Below, one piece after another: positions 1-7,207 of a stretch of DNA of 19,341 nucleotides (position 1 is the first letter of the stretch; every line of letters starts with the position of its first letter). The position numbers were made by a program, and so were the translations under genes. The notes beneath the pieces are model-generated. The model was not told where the DNA came from, searched no databases, and worked only from the letters and a program-made list of their open reading frames with translations. This DNA comes from UBA4615 sp044371545 (GTDB lineage: Bacteria > Pseudomonadota > Gammaproteobacteria > Burkholderiales > Burkholderiaceae_E): the NCBI GenBank assembly GCA_044371545.1, contig JBILTM010000088.1, positions 1 to 19,341 of the forward strand. Reading direction: 5' to 3'.

Positions 1-45
1 CTCGCTCGGCGCGATCGGCCGGGGTGCGGCGGCGGGGTCCTGCAT
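1..45 (-). CDS. Possible 5' fragment of glnD (PII uridylyltransferase), cut by the window edge
   Basis: An ATG on the minus strand opens a frame that stays open for 15 codons (MQDPAAAPRPIAPSE) to the edge. It lies 41 bp downstream of the map stop codon and on the same strand. No Shine-Dalgarno sequence is visible. glnD commonly follows map in betaproteobacteria, which is the only reason for naming it. The 15 residues carry no diagnostic motif, so this is a positional guess, and it could equally be non-coding or another gene. Confidence 0.3.
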   Translation of the reverse strand, partial: MQDPAAAPRPIAPSE

Positions 46-86
46 CGGGCCGGGGGCGGACGCCGTCGCGCGCGCCGGGACGCGTC

Positions 87-896
87 TCAGGCGGCCGCCG
101 GCAGCGGCGCGGGCCGCGCGGGCGCGCCGGCCGACGTGGTCAGCACCTCGTAGCCGGTCTCGGTGACCAGCACGGTGTGCTCCCACTGCGCCGACAGGCT
201 GTGGTCCTTGGTGACGATCGTCCAGCCGTCGGCGAGCTCGCGGACCTCGCGGCGGCCGGCGTTCACCATCGGCTCGATCGTGAAGATCATGCCCTGCACG
301 AGCTTCTCGCCGACTCCGGGCCGACCGTAGTGCAGCACCTGCGGCTCCTCGTGGAAGCGCCGCCCGATGCCGTGCCCGCAGAACTCGCGCACGATCGAGT
401 AGCCCGAGGCCTCGGCGTGCCGCTGGATCACGTGCCCGATGTCGCCGAGCGTCGCGCCCGGGCGCACCTGCTCGATGCCGAGCCACATGCACTCGTAGGT
501 GACCTGGCACAGCCGCCGGGCGGCGATCGAGGGCTCGCCGACGAAGAACATCCGGCTGGTATCTCCGTGGAAGCCGTCCTTGATGACGGTCACGTCGATG
601 TTCAGCACGTCGCCGTTCTTCAGCACCTTGTCGCCCGGGATCCCGTGGCAGACCTGGTGGTTGACCGACGTGCAGACGGATTTGGGGAACGGGCGGTAGC
701 CGGGCGGGGCGTAGTTCAGCGGGGCGGGGATCGTCTTCTGGACGCTCACCATGTACTGGTGGCACAGGGCGTCCAGGTGGCCGGTCGTGACGCCGGGCTT
801 CACGTGCGGCGCGATGAAGTCCAGCACCTCGGACGCCAGGCACCCGGCCAGCCTCATCGCCGCGATCTCGGCGTCTGACTTGATGACGATCGACAT
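87..896 (-). CDS. map: Type I methionine aminopeptidase
   Basis: A cytosolic metallopeptidase that removes the initiator methionine from nascent proteins. The 269-residue product matches the usual type I length (about 260-270). The pita-bread fold metal ligands are all visible: D101 and D112 (in NIDVTVIKDGFHGDTSRMF), H175 (GHGIGRRFHEEP), E208 (FTIEPM) and E239 (QWEHTV). The substrate-binding His is H84 in VCHGIP. The ATG at 896 gives the conserved family N-terminus (MSIVIKSDAEIAAMR), although the Shine-Dalgarno is weak. A short alanine/proline-rich tail (about residues 255-269) follows the catalytic core. It is transcribed away from rpsB from a shared promoter region. Confidence 0.97.
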   Translation of the reverse strand: MSIVIKSDAEIAAMRLAGCLASEVLDFIAPHVKPGVTTGHLDALCHQYMVSVQKTIPAPLNYAPPGYRPFPKSVCTSVNHQVCHGIPGDKVLKNGDVLNIDVTVIKDGFHGDTSRMFFVGEPSIAARRLCQVTYECMWLGIEQVRPGATLGDIGHVIQRHAEASGYSIVREFCGHGIGRRFHEEPQVLHYGRPGVGEKLVQGMIFTIEPMVNAGRREVRELADGWTIVTKDHSLSAQWEHTVLVTETGYEVLTTSAGAPARPAPLPAAA

Positions 897-901
897 CGAA
901 C

Positions 902-931
902 TTGTCGGTAACTCGTTGTTCGGGCTATGAT
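902..931 (+). promoter_or_regulatory. Putative sigma-70 promoter for the rpsB train
   Basis: TTGTCG (902-907) and TATGAT (926-931) are separated by 18 bp, giving 4/6 and 5/6 matches to the -35 and -10 consensus. This is the only clearly AT-rich patch in a GC-rich intergenic region. Transcription would start near 938, leaving a leader of about 257 nt before rpsB. The prediction comes from sequence inspection only. Confidence 0.5.
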
Positions 932-935
932 TATA
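930..935 (-). promoter_or_regulatory. Putative -10 element for map, overlapping the rpsB -10
   Basis: The minus strand reads a perfect TATAAT at 935-930. This would place a map transcript start near 923 and leave a 5' leader of about 27 nt. No convincing -35 lies at 16-18 bp, so the promoter may be weak or activator-dependent. It overlaps the rpsB -10 by two bases. Confidence 0.4.
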
Positions 936-1114
936 GGCTTGCCCGGACGCGTTCGCTCATCGAGTCTCAATGACGAGCTCAGGGTTCGGGCAAATCCACC
1001 GCGGCAACGCCTCCGCGTCGGCGCCCCAGTGTGCCGGTGCGGTGGGGACGATTCAAGGACGGAGTCCGGCGCCACCGGGCCGGCCTGCGATCGACCGGGA
1101 TGCCTCCTCGGGTG

Positions 1115-1145
1115 CGCGCACCGCCTCACATGCGAGGCGTGCGCG
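1115..1145 (+). promoter_or_regulatory. Strong hairpin in the rpsB leader (candidate S2 autoregulatory element)
   Basis: The stem pairs CGCGCAC (1115-1121) and GCCTC (1123-1127) with GAGGC (1134-1138) and GTGCGCG (1139-1145). That makes twelve pairs, one bulged C and an ACATGC loop. It ends 35 nt before the rpsB Shine-Dalgarno. In enterobacteria, S2 represses rpsB-tsf translation through a structured leader. Whether this leader has the same fold is inference. Confidence 0.45.
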
Positions 1146-1180
1146 TTCGGGGGCCCCAGCGGCCGCGAAACGCAACCCTG

Positions 1181-1187
1181 AAAGGAG
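1181..1187 (+). promoter_or_regulatory. Shine-Dalgarno site fixing the rpsB start
   Basis: AAAGGAG lies 7 nt before the ATG at 1195. This selects 1195 over the longer in-frame ATG at 970, which would add 75 non-homologous residues from the leader. Confidence 0.85.
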
Positions 1188-1194
1188 TGCTCTC

Positions 1195-1935
1195 ATGACG
1201 ACCATGCGTCAGATGCTGGAGGCGGGTGTCCATTTCGGTCACCAGACCCGTTTCTGGAACCCCAAGATGGCCCCTTACATCTTCGGCCATCGCAACAAGA
1301 TCCACATCGTCAACCTGGAAAAGACCCTGGTCATGTACCAGGACGCGATGAAGTACATGCGCCAGCTCGCGGCCAACCGCGGCACGGTGATGTTCGTCGG
1401 CACCAAGCGCCAGGCCCGCGAGATCGTCGCGGCCGAGGCCCGCCGCGCGGGCATGCCGTTCGTCGACGAGCGCTGGCTCGGCGGCATGCTGACCAACTTC
1501 AAGACCGTCAAGACCTCGATCAAGCGCCTGCGCGACATGGAGACGACGATCGCCGAGGGCGGCGTCGAGCGGATGTCGAAGAAGGAGGCGCTGCTGTTCA
1601 GCCGCGAACTCGAGAAGCTGAACAAGTCGATCGGCGGCATCAAGGACATGAACGGCCTGCCGGACGCGCTGTTCGTCATCGACGTGGGCTATCACAAGAT
1701 CGCGGTCACCGAGGCGGTCAAGCTCGGCGTGCCGGTGGTCGGCGTGGTCGACACCAACCACTCGCCCGACGGCATCGACTACGTGATCCCGGGCAACGAC
1801 GACTCGGGCAAGGCGATCCAGCTGTACGCGGCGGGCGCCGCCGACGCGATCCTCGAGGGCCGTGCGGCGTCGCTGCAGGAAGCGGCCAAGGGCGGCGGCG
1901 ACGAGTTCGTCGAGGTCGCTTCGGAAGAGGCCTGA
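1195..1935 (+). CDS. rpsB: 30S ribosomal protein S2
   Basis: A structural protein of the small ribosomal subunit, needed for S1 attachment. The 246-residue product has the S2 hallmarks MRQMLEAGVHFGHQTRFWNP at the N-terminus, GHRNKIHIVNLEKT, FVGTKRQAREIV, DERWLGGMLTNFKT and PDALFVIDVGYHKIAVTEA. The C-terminus ends in an acidic tail (EFVEVASEEA). Length is within the usual 240-250. The start at 1195 is set by a strong Shine-Dalgarno and the conserved N-terminus; an ATG three codons further in is a weaker alternative. It is first in the train with tsf, as in most bacteria, and probably autoregulated through the long leader. Confidence 0.98.
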   Translation: MTTMRQMLEAGVHFGHQTRFWNPKMAPYIFGHRNKIHIVNLEKTLVMYQDAMKYMRQLAANRGTVMFVGTKRQAREIVAAEARRAGMPFVDERWLGGMLTNFKTVKTSIKRLRDMETTIAEGGVERMSKKEALLFSRELEKLNKSIGGIKDMNGLPDALFVIDVGYHKIAVTEAVKLGVPVVGVVDTNHSPDGIDYVIPGNDDSGKAIQLYAAGAADAILEGRAASLQEAAKGGGDEFVEVASEEA

Positions 1936-1967
1936 CGGGGGCTGCGGGCCCCGCACGTCACGAGAGT

Positions 1968-1988
1968 CCGCCGGCCCGGTGCCGGCGG
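1968..1988 (+). other. Hairpin in the rpsB-tsf intergenic region
   Basis: CCGCCGGC (1968-1975) pairs perfectly with GCCGGCGG (1981-1988) around a five-base loop, CCGGT. No T-run follows, so it is not a standard intrinsic terminator. It could act as an attenuator, a processing site or a barrier protecting upstream mRNA. Similar tuning between rpsB and tsf is known in E. coli; the role here is inferred. Confidence 0.45.
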
Positions 1989-2018
1989 GCGGCAATGAAC
2001 GGAACCAGGAGCACGGGT

Positions 2019-2909
2019 ATGGCTGAGATCACCGCCGGGATGGTGAAGGAGCTGCGCGAGAAGACCGACGCGCCGATGATGGAATGCAAGAAGGCGCTGA
2101 CCGAGGCGGGCGGCGACCTGGCGAAGGCCGAGGAGATCCTGCGGGTCAAGCTCGGCAACAAGGCCGGCAAGGCCGCCTCGCGCGTGACCGCCGAGGGCAT
2201 CGTCGGCGTGCACCTCGCCGCCGACGGCAAGACCGCCGCGATGGTCGAGATCAACTGCGAGACCGACTTCGTCGCGAAGAACGACGATTTCCAGGCCTTC
2301 GCGAAGGCCCTGTCGGCGCTGGTCGCCCAGGCCTCGCCGGCCGACGTCGCGGCGCTGTCCGCGCTGACGCTCGAGGGCCAGACGGTCGAGGCGAAGCGCA
2401 CCGCGCTGATCGGCAAGATCGGCGAGAACATGACGATCCGCCGCTTCGTGCGGATCGCCGCGAAGGGCAAGGTCGCCAGCTACGTGCACGGCGGCTCCCG
2501 GATCGGCGTGCTGGTCGACGTCGAGGGCGGCGACGAGGCGCTCGCCAAGGACCTGGCGATGCAGATCGCCGCGTCCAAGCCGGTCTCGCTCGACCGCACC
2601 GGCGTGCCGGCCGACCTGATCGAGAAGGAGCGCTCGATCGCGACCCAGAAGGCGGCCGAGTCGGGCAAGCCGGCCGAGATCGTCGCCAAGATGGTCGAGG
2701 GCACGGTGCAGAAGTACCTGAAGGAGGTCACCCTCCTCGGGCAACCGTTCGTCAAGGACGACAAGCAGACCGTCGAGCAGCTGCTGAAGGCACGGGGCGC
2801 GAAGGTGCATGCCTTCACCCTGTACGTCGTCGGCGAGGGCATCGAGAAGAAGCAGACCGACTTCGCCGCGGAAGTCGCCGCGCAGGCGGCCGCCGCCGCG
2901 GCGCGCTGA
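2019..2909 (+). CDS. tsf: Elongation factor Ts
   Basis: The guanine nucleotide exchange factor for EF-Tu. The product is 296 residues, slightly longer than E. coli EF-Ts (283) and close to other betaproteobacterial versions. The N-terminal UBA-like module contains TDAPMMECKKALTEAGGD (residues 16-33). The EF-Tu contacting TDF motif lies in ETDFVAKND (residues 81-89). The start at 2019 follows AGGAG (2007-2011) at 7 nt spacing and gives the conserved MAEITAGMVKELREKT. The in-frame ATG at 1995 lacks a ribosome binding site. It lies 83 nt downstream of rpsB and is probably co-transcribed. Confidence 0.98.
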   Translation: MAEITAGMVKELREKTDAPMMECKKALTEAGGDLAKAEEILRVKLGNKAGKAASRVTAEGIVGVHLAADGKTAAMVEINCETDFVAKNDDFQAFAKALSALVAQASPADVAALSALTLEGQTVEAKRTALIGKIGENMTIRRFVRIAAKGKVASYVHGGSRIGVLVDVEGGDEALAKDLAMQIAASKPVSLDRTGVPADLIEKERSIATQKAAESGKPAEIVAKMVEGTVQKYLKEVTLLGQPFVKDDKQTVEQLLKARGAKVHAFTLYVVGEGIEKKQTDFAAEVAAQAAAAAAR

Positions 2910-2917
2910 GGCCCGGG

Positions 2918-2936
2918 GCGCCGGCGGGTCCGGCGC
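2918..2936 (+). other. Hairpin just after tsf
   Basis: GCGCCGG (2918-2924) pairs with CCGGCGC (2930-2936) across the loop CGGGT, starting 8 nt after the tsf stop. No U-tract follows. It may partly attenuate or stabilise the rpsB-tsf message relative to pyrH and downstream genes. Such stems arise easily by chance in DNA this rich in G and C. Confidence 0.35.
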
Positions 2937-3026
2937 GTGCCGTGCCCGACGCCGCCGCCGCGGCCCGCCGGCCGCGACGGTGGCGCCCCCGACCGAACCG
3001 TCCACCGACCACCGACCCGCCGCCCG

Positions 3027-3758
3027 ATGACCGAGACCGCCGCACCCGCCCCGCACTACCGCCGTGTCCTGCTGAAGCTCTCGGGCGAGGCCCTGATGGG
3101 CGACGACGCCTACGGCATCAACGCCGCGACGATCGAGGGCATGGTCAGGCAGGTCGCCGGCGCCGTCTCGATGGGCGTCGAGCTCGCGGTGGTGATCGGC
3201 GGCGGCAACATCTTCCGCGGCATGGCGGGCGTCTCCGCCGGCATGGACCGCGCGACCGCCGACTACATGGGCATGCTCGCGACCGTGATGAACGCGCTCG
3301 CGCTGCAGGACGCGATGCGCGTCGCGGGCGTCACCGCGCGCACGATGTCGGCACTGCGGATCGACCAGGTCGTCGAGCCCTACATCCGCCCGAAGGCGCT
3401 GCAGTACCTGGAAGAGGGCAAGGTCGTGATCTTCGCGGCCGGCACCGGCAACCCGTTCTTCACGACCGACACCGCGGCGGCGCTGCGCGGCGCCGAGATC
3501 GGCGCGCAGGTCGTGCTCAAGGCCACCAAGGTGGACGGGGTGTACAGTGCCGATCCGATGAAGGACAAGGCCGCGACCCGCTATCGCACGATCAGCTTCG
3601 ACGAGGCGATCGGCCGGGACCTTAAGGTCATGGACGCGACCGCGTTCGCGCTGTGCCGCGACCAGAAGCTGCCGATCAAGGTGTTCTCGATCTTCAAGGA
3701 AGGCGCGCTGCGCCGCGTGCTGCTCGGCGAGGACGAGGGCACGCTGGTGCACGTCTGA
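3027..3758 (+). CDS. pyrH: Uridylate kinase (UMP kinase)
   Basis: Catalyses UMP + ATP to UDP + ADP in pyrimidine nucleotide synthesis, in the cytosol. The 243-residue protein belongs to the amino acid kinase fold. It shows the nucleotide-binding LLKLSGEALMG (residues 15-25), the glycine loop VIGGGNIFRG (56-65), GTGNPFFTTDTAAALRG (139-155) and KATKVDGVYSADP (165-177), followed by the conserved C-terminal FALCRDQKLPIKVF. The ATG at 3027 aligns with family N-termini but has no recognisable Shine-Dalgarno; a C-rich stretch precedes it. It lies 117 nt after tsf and 21 nt before frr. Confidence 0.97.
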   Translation: MTETAAPAPHYRRVLLKLSGEALMGDDAYGINAATIEGMVRQVAGAVSMGVELAVVIGGGNIFRGMAGVSAGMDRATADYMGMLATVMNALALQDAMRVAGVTARTMSALRIDQVVEPYIRPKALQYLEEGKVVIFAAGTGNPFFTTDTAAALRGAEIGAQVVLKATKVDGVYSADPMKDKAATRYRTISFDEAIGRDLKVMDATAFALCRDQKLPIKVFSIFKEGALRRVLLGEDEGTLVHV

Positions 3759-3779
3759 CGAGCTTCGGAGAGACCCCCC

Positions 3780-4346
3780 ATGGCCACCACGATTCCCGAG
3801 ATCCGCAGCTCGGCCGAGCAGAAGATGCGCAAGTCGGTCGAGTCGCTCGGCGCGAACCTCGCGAAGGTCCGCACCGGGCGCGCGCACGCCGGCCTGCTCG
3901 ATCACGTGCAGGTCGAGTACTACGGCAGCATGGTGCCGATCAGCCAGGTCGCGAACGTGACGCTGGTCGACGCGCGCACCATCGGCGTCTCGCCCTGGGA
4001 GAAGAAGATGGCCCAGGCGATCGACAAGGCGATCCGCGAGTCCGACCTCGGCCTGAACCCGACGGTGATCGGCGAGCTGATCCGCGTGCCGATGCCGCCG
4101 CTGTCGGAAGAGCGCCGCAAGCAGCTCGTCAAGGTCGTCAAGGGCGAAGGCGAGGACGCGAAGGTCGCGGTCCGCAACCTGCGCCGCGACGCGAACACGC
4201 ACCTGAAGGACCTGCTCAAGGCCAAGGGCATCTCCGAGGACGAGGAGCGGCGCGCGCAGGACGACATCCAGAAGCTCACCGACCGGTTCGTCGTCGAGAT
4301 CGACAAGCTGCTCCAGTCCAAGGAGCAGGAGATCATGACGGTCTGA
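3780..4346 (+). CDS. frr: Ribosome recycling factor
   Basis: Works with EF-G to split post-termination ribosomes. At 188 residues it is near the family norm of 185. Typical sequences include KVRTGRAHAGLLDHVQVEYYG near the N-terminus, SPWEKKMAQAIDKAIRESDLGLNP in the middle and VRNLRRDANTHLKDLLKAKGISEDEERR in the three-helix-bundle arm. A GGAG at 3767-3770 precedes the ATG by 9 nt. The pyrH-frr pair is the usual bacterial arrangement. Confidence 0.98.
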   Translation: MATTIPEIRSSAEQKMRKSVESLGANLAKVRTGRAHAGLLDHVQVEYYGSMVPISQVANVTLVDARTIGVSPWEKKMAQAIDKAIRESDLGLNPTVIGELIRVPMPPLSEERRKQLVKVVKGEGEDAKVAVRNLRRDANTHLKDLLKAKGISEDEERRAQDDIQKLTDRFVVEIDKLLQSKEQEIMTV

Positions 4347-4386
4347 GGGAAGTCGGCCCGCCCGCGGGGCCAGGGAACCGCGCCCG

Positions 4387-5166
4387 ATGAGCCACCACGC
4401 CAGCTCCACCCTCACGGTCCCCGACGCGGGCGACGTGCCCCGTCACGTCGCGATCATCATGGACGGCAACGGCCGCTGGGCGACGACCCGCCGGCTGCCG
4501 CGGGTGGCCGGCCACTCGAAGGGCGTCGAGGCGGTCCGTGCGACGGTCGAGGCCTGCGTGCTGCGCGGTGTCGAGTACCTGACCCTGTTCGCGTTCAGCT
4601 CGGAGAACTGGCGCCGCCCGCCCGACGAGGTGTCGCTGCTGATGCGGCTGTTCATCGTCGCGCTCGAGCGCGAGGTCGCGCAGCTGCGGGCCAACGGCAT
4701 CCGCCTGAAGATCGTCGGCGACGTGTCGGCGTTCGAGCCCCGGCTGCAGACGCTGATCCGCAATGCCGAGCAACGCACCGCGCAGAACACCAAGATGACG
4801 CTGACGGTCTGCGCGAACTACGGCGGCCGCTGGGACATCCTGCAGGCGACCCGGGCGATGCTCGAGGCCCGGCCGGACCTCGCCGCCGACCCGTCGCGGA
4901 TCGAAGAGACCGACCTCGCGCCGCACCTGGCGATGCGCCACGCGCCGGAGCCGGACCTGTTCATCCGCACCGGCGGCGAGCAGCGGATCAGCAACTTCAT
5001 GCTGTGGCAGCTCGCCTACTCCGAGCTCCACTTCACCGACGCTTTCTGGCCCGATTTCGGTGCCGCGGAGCTCGACCGCGCGTTCGAGTGGTACCGGGCG
5101 CGCGAGCGCCGCTTCGGCCGCACCAGCGCGCAGGTCGCCACCCCGGCCGAGCTGCCGGGGCCCTGA
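4387..5166 (+). CDS. uppS: Di-trans,poly-cis-undecaprenyl diphosphate synthase
   Basis: A cis-prenyltransferase that extends farnesyl diphosphate with isopentenyl diphosphate to C55 undecaprenyl diphosphate, the lipid carrier for peptidoglycan and O-antigen. The 259-residue protein shows the HVAIIMDGNGRWA motif (catalytic Asp26), FAFSSENWRRP, and the C-terminal diphosphate-binding RTGGEQRISNFMLWQLAYSE. An extra N-terminal stretch of about 18 residues precedes the core. AGGGAA (4372-4377) precedes the ATG. It lies 40 nt after frr and 15 nt before cdsA. Confidence 0.97.
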   Translation: MSHHASSTLTVPDAGDVPRHVAIIMDGNGRWATTRRLPRVAGHSKGVEAVRATVEACVLRGVEYLTLFAFSSENWRRPPDEVSLLMRLFIVALEREVAQLRANGIRLKIVGDVSAFEPRLQTLIRNAEQRTAQNTKMTLTVCANYGGRWDILQATRAMLEARPDLAADPSRIEETDLAPHLAMRHAPEPDLFIRTGGEQRISNFMLWQLAYSELHFTDAFWPDFGAAELDRAFEWYRARERRFGRTSAQVATPAELPGP

Positions 5167-5181
5167 GGCGCGGGGCGCCAC

Positions 5182-6027
5182 GTGCTCGGCCAGCGCGTCG
5201 TCACCGCCGTCGTACTGCTGGCGATCCTCGTCCCGGCGATCTTCCTGGCGCCGCCCTGGGTCTGGGGGCTGGTGTCCCTGGCGATGCTCGCGATCGCCGG
5301 CACCGAGTGGGGCCGGCTGCTCGGCGCACCCGCCGGCGGCCGGGCGCTCGGTGCCGCGCTCGCGGCCGCGGGCATCGCGTACGTCGCCTGGCGCAGCGGC
5401 GTGCCGGGCGGCGCGCCGCCGGCGGTCGTCGCGGTGCTCTGTGCGGCGAGCCTCGCGTTCTGGCTGTCGGTCGCCCCGATCTCACTGTCGCGCGTGCACC
5501 GCGTCGGCCCCGCCTGGGCGGTGGCGGCGCTGGTGCTCGCCGCCTGCTGGCTCGCGCTCTACGAACTGCGCCTGCTCGGCGCCGCGATGCTGGTCTCCGC
5601 GATGGCGATCGTCTGGCTCGCCGACATCGGCGCGTACTTCGCCGGCCGCACCTTCGGGCGGCACAAGCTGGCGCCGCGGGTCAGTCCCGGCAAGACCTGG
5701 GAAGGCGTCGCGGGCGGCGTCGTCGCGGTCCTCGCGGTCGCGGTCGGGGTCGCGCTCGCATGGCCGGGCACCGCCGGGGAGGGCGGGGCGACGGTGTTCT
5801 CGAGCTGGCTCGCGGCCCGGGCCGGCTGGCCGGCCGCGCTCGCGGTGCTCGCCGGGGTCGCCGGGCTGAGCGTCGTCGGCGACCTCTACGAGTCGATGCT
5901 CAAGCGCCTGGCCGGCGTCAAGGACAGCGGCAGGCTGCTGCCCGGACACGGTGGGGTGCTCGACCGGATCGACGCCCTGATCCCGACGATGCCCGGCTGC
6001 CTGCTGCTGGTGCAACTGCTGCGATAA
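5182..6027 (+). CDS. cdsA: Phosphatidate cytidylyltransferase (CDP-diglyceride synthase)
   Basis: An integral inner-membrane enzyme making CDP-diacylglycerol from phosphatidic acid and CTP, the precursor of all phospholipids. The 281-residue product has several hydrophobic segments (roughly 5-45, 55-70, 78-98, 112-148, 175-194, 217-234). The complete C-terminal CDP-diglyceride synthase signature spans residues 238-264 (SMLKRLAGVKDSG, then PGHGGVLDRID). The start is a GTG, 15 nt after uppS; no other start better fits the first membrane helix. Confidence 0.96.
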   Translation: MLGQRVVTAVVLLAILVPAIFLAPPWVWGLVSLAMLAIAGTEWGRLLGAPAGGRALGAALAAAGIAYVAWRSGVPGGAPPAVVAVLCAASLAFWLSVAPISLSRVHRVGPAWAVAALVLAACWLALYELRLLGAAMLVSAMAIVWLADIGAYFAGRTFGRHKLAPRVSPGKTWEGVAGGVVAVLAVAVGVALAWPGTAGEGGATVFSSWLAARAGWPAALAVLAGVAGLSVVGDLYESMLKRLAGVKDSGRLLPGHGGVLDRIDALIPTMPGCLLLVQLLR

Positions 6028-6034
6028 TCACCGG

Positions 6035-7207
6035 ATGCAGCGGATCACGATCCTGGGGGCGACCGGCTCGATCGGCGAGAGCACGCTCGACGTCGTCGGC
6101 CGCCACCCCGACCGCTTCAGCGTCTTCGCGCTGACCGCGCGCCGCAGCCACGCCCGGCTGCTCGAGCAGTGCCTCGTCCACGAGCCGGCCTACGCGGTGC
6201 TCGCCGAGCGCGAGGCGGCGGCCTCGCTGCGCGCGGCGCTCGCCGAGCGCGGCTCGCGCACCGAGGTGCTCGACGGCCCCCACGCGGCGGCCGAAGTCGC
6301 CGCCGCCTCCGAGACCGACCTGGTGATGGCCGCGATCGTCGGCGCCGCGGGGCTGGAGCCCACGCTGGCGGCGGCCCGCGCCGGCAAGACCATCCTGCTC
6401 GCCAACAAGGAGGCGATCGTGATGGCCGGGACGGTGTTCCTGGGGGCGGTCCGGGACGGTGGCGCCACCGTGCTGCCGATCGACAGCGAGCACAACGCGG
6501 TGTTCCAGTGCCTGCCTGCCGGCGGTCGTCGCGACGGCGTGCGCCGCATCGTGCTGACCGCCTCGGGCGGGCCGTTCCGCGCGTTCGACGTCGCGCGGAT
6601 GGCCGAGGTGACGCCGGAGCAGGCGGTCGCCCATCCCAACTGGAGCATGGGGCGAAAGATCTCGGTCGATTCCGCGACCATGATGAACAAGGGCCTCGAG
6701 CTGATCGAGGCGCACTTCCTGTTCGACATGCCCGCCGACCGCCTCGACGTCGTGATCCACCCGCAGAGCATCGTCCACTCGATGGTCGAGTACGTCGACG
6801 GCTCGATCCTCGCCCAGCTCGGCAACCCCGACATGCGCACCCCGATCGCGCACGCGCTCGCGTTCCCCGGCCGGATCGATAGCGGCGTGTCGATGCTCGA
6901 TCTCGCCACCCACGGCCGGCTCGACTTCGAGCGCCCGGACCCGGTCCGCTTCCCCTGCCTGCGGCTCGCCCGCGAGGCGCTGTCCGCGGGCGCCGCGGCG
7001 CCCTGCGTGCTGAACGCGGCCAACGAGATGACCGTCGACGCGTTCCTCGAGCGCCGGATCCGCTTCACCGACATCGCGCGGATCAACGAGGCGGTGCTCG
7101 AGGCGCTCGGCGCCGCCCGCGCGCCGGCCGACACCGCCGAGGTGCTGGCCCTCGACGCCCGAGCGCGCGAATGCGCGGGGGCGAGGCTGGCGGAGGCTGC
7201 AACATGA
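6035..7207 (+). CDS. dxr: 1-deoxy-D-xylulose 5-phosphate reductoisomerase
   Basis: Converts DXP to MEP with NADPH, the committed step of the MEP isoprenoid pathway that feeds UppS. At 390 residues it is a normal DXR. The NADPH-binding GATGSIGESTLDV is at residues 8-20 and LLANKEAIVMAG at 121-132. Metal ligands D150 and E152 lie in PIDSEHNAVFQCL, and E222 in VDSATMMNKGLELIE with N218 and K219. The ATG lies 7 nt after the cdsA stop. Its TGA overlaps the rseP ATG by four bases (ATGA). Confidence 0.98.
   Translation: MQRITILGATGSIGESTLDVVGRHPDRFSVFALTARRSHARLLEQCLVHEPAYAVLAEREAAASLRAALAERGSRTEVLDGPHAAAEVAAASETDLVMAAIVGAAGLEPTLAAARAGKTILLANKEAIVMAGTVFLGAVRDGGATVLPIDSEHNAVFQCLPAGGRRDGVRRIVLTASGGPFRAFDVARMAEVTPEQAVAHPNWSMGRKISVDSATMMNKGLELIEAHFLFDMPADRLDVVIHPQSIVHSMVEYVDGSILAQLGNPDMRTPIAHALAFPGRIDSGVSMLDLATHGRLDFERPDPVRFPCLRLAREALSAGAAAPCVLNAANEMTVDAFLERRIRFTDIARINEAVLEALGAARAPADTAEVLALDARARECAGARLAEAAT

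Noticed and set aside
970..1194. N-terminal extension of rpsB from an upstream ATG
   Set aside because: The 75 extra residues are not S2-like, and AAAGGAG marks the ATG at 1195.
1936..2018. Intrinsic terminator after rpsB
   Set aside because: The hairpin lacks a T-run and tsf must be co-expressed with rpsB.
1779..4415. 878-codon antisense open frame across tsf, pyrH and frr
   Set aside because: Sequence is low-complexity His/Asp/Arg/Leu typical of an antisense shadow in GC-rich genes; the plus strand holds well-conserved essential genes.
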